From S146-42 sp965371965 (GTDB lineage Bacteria > Planctomycetota > Phycisphaerae > Phycisphaerales > UBA1924), in NCBI GenBank assembly GCA_965371965.1, contig CBDVAM010000033.1, forward strand, positions 1 through 28,978: a DNA stretch of 28,978 nucleotides, read 5' to 3'. Shown here piece after piece: positions 1-7,471 of this stretch. Made by a program: the position numbers and the translations under genes. Numbering within the stretch: the first letter of the stretch is position 1; the number at the start of each line of letters is the position of its first letter. Under the pieces are notes generated by a model. It saw only the letters and a list, made by a program, of their open reading frames with translations, ran no database searches and was not told the DNA's origin.

Positions 1-1386
1 AGCGACGCGAACTCTGAGCGTGCAGACACACTGCTGGAGCGATTGCAGGGTCTCGCCGATGCGCACCGAGACGACGCGGCCATCCGTTGGATGCTCGCCA
101 AGGGGCTCTTCAACGCGTTCAGAGACAGCGAGGCGAACTCTGAGCATGCCGACAGCCTGCTGGAGCGATTGCAGGAGCTCGCCGATGTGCACCGGGACGA
201 TGCGGCCGTCCGCGGCGAGCTCGCCGACGCACTGACCAACGCGATTGCGTATGGCGGCTCCGATTTCGAGCGTGCCGATGGCCTGCTGGAGCGAATGCAG
301 GGGCTCGCCGATGCGCACCGGGACAACACGGTCGTCCAAGAGCGGCTCGCCAATGGGCTGACCAGCGCGATTGGGCATAGCGGCTCCGATTTCGAGCGTA
401 CCGATGATCTGTTGGAGCGATTGCAAGGTCTCACCGATGCGCACCGGGACAACGCGGCCGTCAGCGAGATGCTCGCCAAGGGGCTGACCAACGCAGTTGG
501 GGATAGCGGCTCCGAATTCGAGCGTGCCGACTGCCTGCTGGAGCGATTGCAGAGTCTTTCCGATTCGCACATGGATGATGCCGCCTTCCGCGGGGTGCTC
601 GGTGCTGCGCTCTTCAACGCGTTCTACAACAGCGAGGCGAACTCTGATCGCGCCGAAGGCTTGCTGGAGCGATTGCAGCGTTTCGCCGATGCGCACCGTG
701 ACGACGCGGATCTCCGCGAGAGGCTAGCCGACGCACTGTCCAACACGATTGGGCGTGGCGGCTCCGATTTCGAGCGTGCCGATGGCCTGCTGGAGCGATT
801 GCAGCGTCTCGCCGATGGGCAGCGGGACGATAAGGCTGTCAGCAGGATGCTCGCAGCTGGGCTCTGCAACGCGGTCTCCCACAGCGAGGCGAGCTCTGAG
901 CGTGCCGACCGCCTGCTGGAGCGATTGCAGAGTCTGGCCGATGCGCACCGGGACGACGCGGCCGTCCGCGAGCCGCTCGCCAAGGGGCTATCCAACGCGA
1001 TTGGGCATAGCGGCTCCGATTTCGAGCGTGCCGATGGCCTGCTGGAGCGATTGCAGGGTCTCTCCGATGCGTACATCGATGATGAGGTCGTCCGCGGGAT
1101 GCTCGCCAAAGGGCTCTTCATCGCGTTTGACCACACCGAGGCGATATCTGAGCGTGCCGACGGTCTGCTGGAGCGATTGCACAGTCTCGCTGATGCGCAC
1201 CGGGACGATGGGGACGTCCGCGCCCGGCTCGCCGACGCGCTGACCAACGCGATTGCGCATAGCGGCTCCGATTTCGAGCGTGCCGACGGCCTGCTGGAGC
1301 GATTGCAGGGTCTGGCCGATGCGCACCGGGACGATGCGGGCGTCCGCGGGATGCTCGTGAACGCATACGGCGCGTCGCTTCAGAAC
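1..1386 (+). repeat. Eleven tandem 126-bp coding repeats of two flavours
   Basis: Units begin at 1, 127, 253, 379, 505, 631, 757, 883, 1009, 1135 and 1261, every one exactly 126 bp with no indel. The segment encoding ERADGLLERLQ is nearly identical at DNA level between copies. Units start either with SEANSER-like (units 1, 2, 6, 8, 10) or SGSDFER-like residues (units 3, 4, 5, 7, 9, 11). Each start flavour is matched by the end of the preceding unit: FNAF-like before SEANS, TNAI-like before SGSDF. Units 6-11 alternate strictly, giving a 252-bp higher-order repeat. Confidence 0.95.
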
Positions 1387-1590
1387 GCCGTTCGTTCTCA
1401 GGATGTGTGCAGGGCGGTTGAAATGGCAGAGCGGTTGATTCCTCTGCAAGATTCTGTCCGGGCAGCAGGGAACATCGAGCCGTTGATTCGGAGAGATATC
1501 GCAGCAGCAATTGACTTAGCGATAAGACTCAATGATGAGAATGCTGGGAAGCGATTGCCAGCAGTCTCGCAATCATTGTTCGGCAAATGA
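1..1590 (+). CDS. 42-residue-repeat alpha-solenoid protein (TPR-like), 5' end missing
   Basis: The frame is open from the first base, so the true start lies left of the window; about 529 residues are visible, ending at TGA 1588-1590. Residues 1-462 are eleven consecutive 42-residue units with the core LLERLQGLADAHRDDAAVR followed by LAKGL(F/T)NA(F/I). Heptad-like leucine and alanine spacing suggests two helices per unit, as in TPR or related solenoids of the 42-residue class. The last roughly 67 residues (from YGASLQNAVR on) are a degenerate repeat and C-terminal cap, still helical in character. No signal peptide or membrane segment can be judged without the N-terminus. The family is inferred from periodicity and composition; such solenoids usually bind proteins, and no enzymatic role is visible. 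The gene is convergent with hutU, 74 bp away. Reverse-strand open frames across the repeat are by-products of its biased composition. Confidence 0.85.
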   Translation, partial: SDANSERADTLLERLQGLADAHRDDAAIRWMLAKGLFNAFRDSEANSEHADSLLERLQELADVHRDDAAVRGELADALTNAIAYGGSDFERADGLLERMQGLADAHRDNTVVQERLANGLTSAIGHSGSDFERTDDLLERLQGLTDAHRDNAAVSEMLAKGLTNAVGDSGSEFERADCLLERLQSLSDSHMDDAAFRGVLGAALFNAFYNSEANSDRAEGLLERLQRFADAHRDDADLRERLADALSNTIGRGGSDFERADGLLERLQRLADGQRDDKAVSRMLAAGLCNAVSHSEASSERADRLLERLQSLADAHRDDAAVREPLAKGLSNAIGHSGSDFERADGLLERLQGLSDAYIDDEVVRGMLAKGLFIAFDHTEAISERADGLLERLHSLADAHRDDGDVRARLADALTNAIAHSGSDFERADGLLERLQGLADAHRDDAGVRGMLVNAYGASLQNAVRSQDVCRAVEMAERLIPLQDSVRAAGNIEPLIRRDIAAAIDLAIRLNDENAGKRLPAVSQSLFGK

Positions 1591-1664
1591 TTCAAAGGTC
1601 ATAGGAAGGGTCGTAATAGGCATCAACCACGCCCGATCGACCCACCTCCTCAGCGAGCACGAGG

Positions 1665-3407
1665 TCAGTTCGTGGGTATTCTGACGTTGTGATCCTCGCC
1701 GCAGGCTCGGGCCTGCTCATACCCCGCATCCGCATGCCGTATCACCCCCAGCGCGGGGTCATTCCAGAGCACCCGGCGCAACCTCGCCTCGGCGTCCTTG
1801 GTCCCATCAGCGACGGTCACTTGCCCGGCGTGCTGGCTGAATCCGATGCCGACGCCGCCGCCGTGATGGAAGCTGACCCAGCTTGCCCCGCTGGCGACGT
1901 TGACCATGGCGTTGAGCAGCGGCCAGTCGCTGACGGCGTCGGAGCCGTCGAGCATGCCCTCGGTCTCGCGGTTGGGGCTGGCGACGCTGCCGCAGTCGAG
2001 GTGGTCGCGCCCGATGACGATGGGTGCACCGAGGTCGCCATTTGCCACCATGTCGTTGAGGAGGACGCCGGCCTTGTCGCGTTGGCCCAGGCCGAACCAG
2101 CAGATGCGTGCGGGCAGGCCCTGGAAACCGAACTTGGGCGAGCAGTTGGCAAAGTCGGCGGCGAGCAGGGCGTCCGGGTTGGCGTGGCACGAGAGCAGCC
2201 ATCGCCGGAGGGATTCGTCCTCTGGGAACAGGTCGAGCAGGGCCTTGTCGGTTTTGTAGATGTCGGTGGGTTCGCCCGAGAGTGCTACCCAGCGGAAGGG
2301 GCCTCGCCCGAGGCAGAACTGGGGGCGGATGTATGCGGGGACGAAGCCGGGGAAGTCGAACGCTCGCTCGAAGCCCTGATCCTTGGCGCGTTGGCGGATG
2401 TTGTTGCCGTAGTCGAAGGTGACGCTGCCGCGATCCATGAGGGCGACCATGGCGCGGACGTGGCGGTCCATGGAGGCGAGGCTGAGCTGCTGGTAATGGG
2501 TGGGGTCCATGGCGCGGACGGCGTTTGCCTCGCAGACGGTGAGGTCGATGGGGACATAGCCCATGAGCGGGTCGTGGGCGCTGGTCTGGTCGGTGACGGC
2601 GTCGGGTGTGATGTCGCGCTCGAGCAGACGCTCGAGCAGTTCGATGGCGTTGCAGTTGACGCCGATGCTGCGGGCGGTCCCGGCGTCGCGCATTTCAAGA
2701 GCGCGGTCGATGGCGGCGTCGGTGTCGTCGATAACCTCGTCGAGGTAGTTGTCTTTGGCGCGCCGGGCGAGGCGTGCGGGGTCAACGTCTGCGATGAGGC
2801 AGACGCCGTCGTTGAGCGTGACCGAGAGGGGCTGTGCGCCGCCCATCCCGCCGCAGCCGGCAGTGACGCACATCCGGCCCTTGAGCGAGCCGCCGAAGTG
2901 CTGGCGTGCGCACTCGGCGAAGGTCTCGAACGTGCCCTGGAGGATGCCCTGGGTGCCGATATAGATCCACGAGCCGGCGGTCATCTGGCCATACATCATC
3001 AGGCCCTTGGCGGCGAGCTCGTCGAAGTGCTCCTGGGTTGCCCAGTGCGGGACGAGATTGCTGTTTGCGATGAGCACGCGCGGCGAGTCTCTGGTGGTGC
3101 GCACGACGCCGACGGGCTTGCCGGACTGGACGAGGAGGGTCTCGTCGGGTTCGAGGCGCTGGAGCGTCTGCACGATGGCGTCGAAGGCTTCCCAGGATCG
3201 CGCGGCCTGGCCCCGCCCGCCGTAGACGATGAGGTTGTCCGGATCTTCTGCGACCTCGGGGTCGAGATTGTTCATGAGCATGCGCATGGCGGCCTCTGCC
3301 TGCCATGTCTTGCAGGACATCTTGGTGCCGCGGGGTGCTCGGATGTTCCGGTGCTTGGTCAGCGTTGTACTCGATTCGCTCAACCCGGTTTGGCTCAAAG
3401 CGGTCAT
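1665..3407 (-). CDS. hutU: Urocanate hydratase (urocanase)
   Basis: Converts urocanate to 4-imidazolone-5-propionate, the second step of cytoplasmic histidine degradation, using tightly bound NAD+. The 580-residue product matches the family (about 555-575) with a short N-terminal extension. Visible marks are the NAD-binding glycine-rich stretch GCGGMGG (184-190), YGGRGQAARSW near residue 62, FCLGRGPFRWVALSG (364-378) and the catalytic-cysteine segment LPARICWFGLG with Cys436. I chose ATG at 3407 because GGGGGGA precedes it; an in-frame GTG at 3425 would place that G-run inside the coding region. The gene is divergent from hutG-hutI, consistent with a histidine utilisation cluster. Histidine ammonia-lyase (hutH) is not in the window. 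The identification is firm; only the start is uncertain. Confidence 0.97.
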   Translation of the reverse strand: MTALSQTGLSESSTTLTKHRNIRAPRGTKMSCKTWQAEAAMRMLMNNLDPEVAEDPDNLIVYGGRGQAARSWEAFDAIVQTLQRLEPDETLLVQSGKPVGVVRTTRDSPRVLIANSNLVPHWATQEHFDELAAKGLMMYGQMTAGSWIYIGTQGILQGTFETFAECARQHFGGSLKGRMCVTAGCGGMGGAQPLSVTLNDGVCLIADVDPARLARRAKDNYLDEVIDDTDAAIDRALEMRDAGTARSIGVNCNAIELLERLLERDITPDAVTDQTSAHDPLMGYVPIDLTVCEANAVRAMDPTHYQQLSLASMDRHVRAMVALMDRGSVTFDYGNNIRQRAKDQGFERAFDFPGFVPAYIRPQFCLGRGPFRWVALSGEPTDIYKTDKALLDLFPEDESLRRWLLSCHANPDALLAADFANCSPKFGFQGLPARICWFGLGQRDKAGVLLNDMVANGDLGAPIVIGRDHLDCGSVASPNRETEGMLDGSDAVSDWPLLNAMVNVASGASWVSFHHGGGVGIGFSQHAGQVTVADGTKDAEARLRRVLWNDPALGVIRHADAGYEQARACGEDHNVRIPTN

Positions 3408-3523
3408 GCTGAATCGTCCCCCCACGAGTGCCCGCTTTCAAGCTACACACTGAAGGCACGGGGCACAAGTCTCATCGACCGCCATATCTGCTTTCTTGAA
3501 TCCCCGTGCGAATAGACTGTGGG
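3408..3523. promoter_or_regulatory. Divergent hut intergenic region
   Basis: A 116-bp gap separates the starts of hutU (minus) and hutG (plus), so promoters in both directions should lie here. For hutU the best candidate on the minus strand is TTGTGC, 17 bp, TAGCTT (roughly 3470 down to 3442), which is only a fair match to sigma-70. GTGCCC at 3428-3433 and GGGCAC at 3461-3466 form an inverted pair around CTTTCAAGCTACACACTGAA, a possible operator. No convincing plus-strand -35/-10 pair was found. Confidence 0.45.
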
Positions 3524-4423
3524 ATGATCCCCCACTGCTCGGATCCACTCTGGGACACGCGATCCGCATCGAGGATGTGCGCCTCGATCGAGTTGGAGAG
3601 CCCGAGCGGGTGCGATATCGCGATCCTCGGCCTGCCCGATGACACGGGTGTGAAGCTCAACGGCGGGCGTGTGGGCGCGGCGAAGGGGCCCAAGGCGTTC
3701 CGCGAGGCCCTTGCTCGCTATGGCTCGGCGACTCCGGGAGGGCACGACTGGGCGCGCATCTTCGACGCGGGAGATGTCGATGTTGGGGGCTCGCTCGAAG
3801 AGACGCACCAGAATGTGGCTGAGGCCGCAATCGCCCTGCACGAACTCGGGCTCTTCCCAGTTGCCATCGGCGGCGGGCACGACCTCACATTGCCGTTTGT
3901 GCGCGCGGCGAGCGAGCGGTTCGGCGCGGGAATGGTCGGCGTCTACTTCGACGCCCACCTCGATGTTCGCGACAAAGAGGGCTCGGGCATGCCCTTCCGC
4001 CGGCTCATCGAGACCGGCGCAGCTCGAGAGCTGCATGTGCACGGGCTCGACCGGTTCGCCAACTCTCGCGAGCATGTGCGCTGGTTCGAGGCCCATGGCG
4101 GGCGCATCGAACGGTTTGCGCCCGAGAGCCTCTGGCCCGCGGGAGAGTTGTTCGTGAGTCTCGACATGGACGTGATCGATCAGGCGTACGCGCCCGGCGT
4201 GAGCGCGATGAATCCCAACGGGTGGTCGGCGGGATTCACGGAGCGCTGGGTGCGAGCGGCCGCTCGCCAGCCAAGCCTGCGCTGCTTTGACATCATGGAG
4301 TTGAATCCCGCTGTGGACGAATCAGGGCGAACGTCGAGGCTCGCGGCGAGACTGTTCCTGGCATTTATTGAAGAGTTTGCAAGAGCCCGAGGGCTGAGCG
4401 GGGCTGGAGGCGACGATGCCTGA
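3524..4423 (+). CDS. hutG: Formimidoylglutamase-type ureohydrolase (arginase family)
   Basis: A 299-residue member of the binuclear-manganese ureohydrolase (arginase/agmatinase/formimidoylglutamase) family. The metal-binding motifs are in order: GGGHD (116-120), DAHLDV (143-148) and SLDMDVID (212-219). The C-terminal MELNPAVDESGRTSRLAA is the usual helix-capping segment with the conserved Glu. The residue after the third motif is Gln (DQAYAP) where arginases often have Pro. Its position between hutU and hutI makes N-formimidoyl-L-glutamate hydrolysis to glutamate plus formamide the likely reaction; agmatinase or arginase activity is less likely on context. ATG 3524 is preferred, though a GTG at 3506 is in frame; neither has a strong Shine-Dalgarno. 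It overlaps hutI by 8 bp, implying coupled translation. Confidence 0.88.
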   Translation: MIPHCSDPLWDTRSASRMCASIELESPSGCDIAILGLPDDTGVKLNGGRVGAAKGPKAFREALARYGSATPGGHDWARIFDAGDVDVGGSLEETHQNVAEAAIALHELGLFPVAIGGGHDLTLPFVRAASERFGAGMVGVYFDAHLDVRDKEGSGMPFRRLIETGAARELHVHGLDRFANSREHVRWFEAHGGRIERFAPESLWPAGELFVSLDMDVIDQAYAPGVSAMNPNGWSAGFTERWVRAAARQPSLRCFDIMELNPAVDESGRTSRLAARLFLAFIEEFARARGLSGAGGDDA

Positions 4424-5663
4424 GATCGTCATCAGCAATGCGAGGGTGCTGACACTCGATTCGCCCGGGCCTCGGCGCGGAGCGACGCTGGGTGACCTGG
4501 GCGTGATCGAACGCGCCGAGGTTGTCATCCGCGATGGCCTCATCGCCTCGATTGGCGCGGGCGGGCAGGTGGATGCAGCACCGTCTGCGACGCGCATCGA
4601 CGCCGATGGGCGGGTTCTGATGCCCGCGTTCGTTGACTGCCACACCCACGCGTGCTGGGCGGGCGATCGCCTGGGCGAGTGGGAACGCAAGCAACGCGGC
4701 GCAACGTACCTGGAGATTCTCAGCTCGGGTGGCGGGATCATGTCCACGGTGCGAGCGGTCCGGAACGCGAGTGAGGATGAGCTTGCGGCGTCGCTGGGCG
4801 AACGCTTGGATTGGATGTTGCGAGAGGGCACGACGACGATTGAAGTCAAGAGCGGGTACGGATTGAACCCAGAGCATGAGTTGAAGATGCTCCGAGCGAT
4901 CCGGAGGGCCGCCAAGTCCTGGCCCGGCACGGTCGTCATGACCGCCTGTATCGGACACGCCAAGGACCCCGAATGCGACGACTTTGTCCGCCAGACGATC
5001 GAGCAGACGCTTCCGGCGGTGCACGACGAGTTTCCCGGCATCGCCATCGACGCGTATTGCGAGAATGGCGCGTGGTCGCTCGCAGAGTGCGTCGCGCTCT
5101 TTGAGCGGTCGATGGAGTTGGGGCATCCGATCCGGGTCCACGCCGACCAGTTTAACTCACTCGGCATGGTTCCTTGGGCGATCGGGCACGGAGTCCGCAG
5201 CGTGGACCATCTCGAAGCCACTAACAATGAGGATCTTGCGAGGCTGGCTAAATCCGACACCTTCGGCGTGATGCTCCCCTGCTCGGGCTTCCAGGTCGAC
5301 GGGCGCTATGCCAACGGGCGAGCATTTCTGGATGCCGGCGGGCTGCTGGCCATCGCCACCAACTGCAATCCCGGCAGCGCCCCGTGCTCGAACATGCCCA
5401 TGGCGATCGCGCTGGGCGTTCGCAATCTAGGCCTCTCGGCGGGCGAAGCGATCGGGGCATGCACGCTCAACGCCGCCCACCTGCCGGGGCTGAGCGATCG
5501 CGGGTCGATCGCGCAGGGCAAGCGGGCGGACCTCGCGCTGCTACGATGGCGCGACGAGCGACAACTCGCCTACGAGTTCGGCGGCAATCCCGTGGACCTT
5601 GTAGTCTGTGGCGGCGAGATCGTCGCCGGCGAAGCAGCCTCGGGCCTGATCCCAACGGGGTGA
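4416..5663 (+). CDS. hutI: Imidazolonepropionase
   Basis: Hydrolyses 4-imidazolone-5-propionate to N-formimidoyl-L-glutamate, the step between HutU and HutG. The 415-residue length is normal. The amidohydrolase features are DCHTHACWAG (HxH at 76 and 78), ERKQRGATYLEI (90-101), VKSGYGLN, HADQFN (His242) and DHLEATN (His265), with a C-terminal beta-sandwich closing segment (GSIAQGKRADLALL). The segment that normally carries the metal-ligand aspartate (T-D-x-N-P-G) reads ATNCNPGS, so residue 316 is Asn (AAC at 5361-5363). The overlap with hutG (ATG inside its last codons) supports one transcript. The family call is firm; the Asn leaves the exact metal site worth checking. Confidence 0.95.
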   Translation: MPEIVISNARVLTLDSPGPRRGATLGDLGVIERAEVVIRDGLIASIGAGGQVDAAPSATRIDADGRVLMPAFVDCHTHACWAGDRLGEWERKQRGATYLEILSSGGGIMSTVRAVRNASEDELAASLGERLDWMLREGTTTIEVKSGYGLNPEHELKMLRAIRRAAKSWPGTVVMTACIGHAKDPECDDFVRQTIEQTLPAVHDEFPGIAIDAYCENGAWSLAECVALFERSMELGHPIRVHADQFNSLGMVPWAIGHGVRSVDHLEATNNEDLARLAKSDTFGVMLPCSGFQVDGRYANGRAFLDAGGLLAIATNCNPGSAPCSNMPMAIALGVRNLGLSAGEAIGACTLNAAHLPGLSDRGSIAQGKRADLALLRWRDERQLAYEFGGNPVDLVVCGGEIVAGEAASGLIPTG

Positions 5664-5682
5664 GTCCCTACCATCGACCCAG

Positions 5683-6510
5683 ATGAGCAAGGTTCCCAAG
5701 GTAATCGGCGCGGATGCTGAGGCCGCGTATGTCTCGGCCCAGAAGGTGGTCGAGGTGCATCGGCGGCTGTCGGCGTGGCTGGAGCCCGGGCAGACGCTCG
5801 CGCAGATCGATCGGTTTGTCGCGCAGACCCTCGCGGAGCTGCGTTGCAAGTCGTGCTTTCTCGGCTATAAGCCGCGCGGGTTTCGCGGGCCGCCGTTTCC
5901 AAGCCACGCGTGCCTCAGCCTGAACGACTGCATCGTCCACGGGACCGCTGGCTACCACGAGGAGCCGATGGGCGTTGGTGACGTGCTCAAGATCGATATC
6001 GGCGTGACCCATCGGGGCTGGATCGGCGACGCCGCGTGGACGTATGTGTTTGGCGACCCCGACGACCAGACCCGTCGGCTGTGCGAGGCGGGCAAGGAAT
6101 CGCTCAAGCGGGGTATCGCTGAGCTTCGCCCGGGGAACACGTTCCTGGACTGGGCCAAGGCGGTGCAGGGGCACGCCGAGGGCGAGTGCGGGTTTCATCT
6201 GATCCGGGGTCTGGGCGGGCACGGGTACGGCAAGAAGCTGCACGAGCCGCCGTTTGTTTCCAATGTTCTGCCGGCATTTTTCGGGGAGTGGCCCGATTCG
6301 ACGCGCCGAATCGAGGCGGGCACGCTGATCGCCGTCGAGCCCATGATCGCCGTTGGTACGCGAGAGACCGAGCAGGATCGGGGCGGCTGGCCGGTCTTTA
6401 CCGCCGACCATTCGCTGAGTGTCCACTATGAGCACGATATCCTCATCACCGAGGACGGCCCTCGGGTGCTGACCGATGGCCTGGAACAGATCAAGGACGT
6501 GATCAAGTAG
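5683..6510 (+). CDS. map: Methionine aminopeptidase, type I
   Basis: Removes the initiator methionine from nascent proteins in the cytoplasm. The 275-residue pita-bread-fold protein carries all five metal ligands: Asp105 and Asp116 (DIGVTHRGWIGDA), His180 (GHGYGKKLHE), Glu219 (AVEPM) and Glu250 (HYEHDI). The substrate-binding His is seen in DCIVHG (His86). There is no N-terminal zinc-finger or SH3-like extension, as in short bacterial enzymes. It starts 19 bp after hutI and ends 18 bp before trpA, so it probably shares the hut transcript, although its function is unrelated. ATG 5683 has no strong ribosome-binding site; no better start was seen. Confidence 0.95.
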   Translation: MSKVPKVIGADAEAAYVSAQKVVEVHRRLSAWLEPGQTLAQIDRFVAQTLAELRCKSCFLGYKPRGFRGPPFPSHACLSLNDCIVHGTAGYHEEPMGVGDVLKIDIGVTHRGWIGDAAWTYVFGDPDDQTRRLCEAGKESLKRGIAELRPGNTFLDWAKAVQGHAEGECGFHLIRGLGGHGYGKKLHEPPFVSNVLPAFFGEWPDSTRRIEAGTLIAVEPMIAVGTRETEQDRGGWPVFTADHSLSVHYEHDILITEDGPRVLTDGLEQIKDVIK

Positions 6511-6528
6511 ACTGTTGATAGAGGGATC

Positions 6529-7359
6529 ATGGGACGGATTGACGAGATATTCGCGCAGCTGCGGGCCGACGAGTCCCGCGCGATCATGCCGTTTGTCTGC
6601 GCCGGGCACCCGACGCCGGACGCCACCGGCCCCATCCTGGAGGCGATCCAGGCGGCCGGCGCGAGCATCGTGGAGGTCGGGATTCCGTTCTCGGACCCGA
6701 TCGCCGACGGCCCGGTCATCGCCAGCGCGATGCACAAAGCGCTGGAGTCGGGCGTGACGGTTGAGCGGGTGTTCGAGCAGGTCCAGAGCGTGCGTGAGAG
6801 GCTCTCGATGGGGCTCGTGGCGATGGTCTCGGTGTCGATTGTGCAGCGCTGGGGTGGCCCGGTCGAGTTCGTCGCCCGCGCAAAGGCCGCGGGATTTGAC
6901 GGGCTGATCGTCCCGGACCTGCCGCTCGAGGAGGCCGACATGGTGCGCGACGCGGCTGGCGAGAGCGGCCTGACGCTGAGTTTCCTGATTTCGCCGACGA
7001 CCTCCGTCAAGCGGGCTGAGAGCCTGGCGCGGGCGTCCAGCGGCTTTGTCTACCTCATGGCCCGGGTGGGAATCACCGGCGAACGCCGGGATATGCCCGA
7101 TATCTCGCCCATGGTCCAGACGATCCGAAACGCGACCGATCTGCCCATCGCGTGCGGATTCGGCATCTCGACCAGCGAGCACGTCGCCAGCGTGGTCGGG
7201 TCTGCCGACGCGGCGATTGTCGGCAGCGCCCTGGTGCGACGCATGGAGCAGGCCCAGGACCCCGCGAGCGAGGCCCGCCGGTTTGTCGAAGAGCTCAGCG
7301 AGGGCCTGCGATCGGCCCCGACAGAATCAAGCCCCAATCCGTCCACGCCGACAGGTTGA
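6529..7359 (+). CDS. trpA: Tryptophan synthase alpha subunit
   Basis: Cleaves indole-3-glycerol phosphate to indole and glyceraldehyde-3-phosphate, with indole channelled to the TrpB beta subunit. The 276-residue TIM barrel has the catalytic pair Glu49 (VEVGIPFSDP) and Asp60 (IADGP), the segment FDGLIVPDLPLEEA, and the phosphate-binding loops near GFGIST and IVGSALV. AGAGGGA 7 bp upstream acts as ribosome-binding site for ATG 6529. The last 15 or so residues (Pro/Ser-rich) extend beyond the fold. trpB is not adjacent, so this is a detached trpA, placed at the end of the hutG-hutI-map run and followed by the glutamine synthetase promoter. Confidence 0.97.
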   Translation: MGRIDEIFAQLRADESRAIMPFVCAGHPTPDATGPILEAIQAAGASIVEVGIPFSDPIADGPVIASAMHKALESGVTVERVFEQVQSVRERLSMGLVAMVSVSIVQRWGGPVEFVARAKAAGFDGLIVPDLPLEEADMVRDAAGESGLTLSFLISPTTSVKRAESLARASSGFVYLMARVGITGERRDMPDISPMVQTIRNATDLPIACGFGISTSEHVASVVGSADAAIVGSALVRRMEQAQDPASEARRFVEELSEGLRSAPTESSPNPSTPTG

Positions 7360-7465
7360 TTTCAGCATCGTGGTCCCTCTAATGTCTTGGCTTGGCGCAT
7401 GGGTTTGGCGCGCGGGTTTGGCGCGAAGAGTGGCGGGGCACGCCAAGACGGGTCGTTAGAGGAGG
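7356..7465 (+). promoter_or_regulatory. Promoter candidate and structured leader of glutamine synthetase
   Basis: TTGATT (7356-7361), 16 bp, TCTAAT (7378-7383) is a fair sigma-70 promoter that begins in the trpA stop codon. Downstream, TTGGCGC occurs three times at an exact 13-bp period (7392, 7405, 7418); the last two are parts of two 12-bp GGGTTTGGCGCG copies (7401-7412, 7414-7425). An 8-bp inverted repeat, GTCTTGGC (7384-7391) and GCCAAGAC (7442-7449), encloses this array, so the leader RNA could fold into a closed stem. The strong Shine-Dalgarno AGAGGAGG (7458-7465) follows 8 bp after the stem. No known riboswitch class was recognised. Confidence 0.5.
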
Positions 7466-7471
7466 CAATCC

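Noticed and set aside
624..1247. Minus-strand frames across the 126-bp repeats (also 988-1449 and 1118-1510)
   Set aside because: Repetition of a stop-free unit keeps several frames open by default; only frame 1 of the plus strand gives a plausible helical protein.
1..1386. CRISPR array or non-coding satellite
   Set aside because: Units are 126 bp, contiguous and coding throughout, with no unique spacers between short repeats.
1689..3515. A 608-codon plus-strand frame antisense to hutU
   Set aside because: Its composition (Gly, Ala, Asp, Val-rich without motifs) is that of an antisense shadow; urocanase motifs on the minus strand are decisive.
5668..7182. A 504-codon minus-strand frame over map and trpA
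   Set aside because: It spans two confidently identified genes on the other strand and has no recognisable motif.
7360..7471. A known glutamine-responsive riboswitch in the glutamine synthetase leader
   Set aside because: I could not match the conserved cores of the glnA or downstream-peptide motifs; only a generic stem and repeats are seen.
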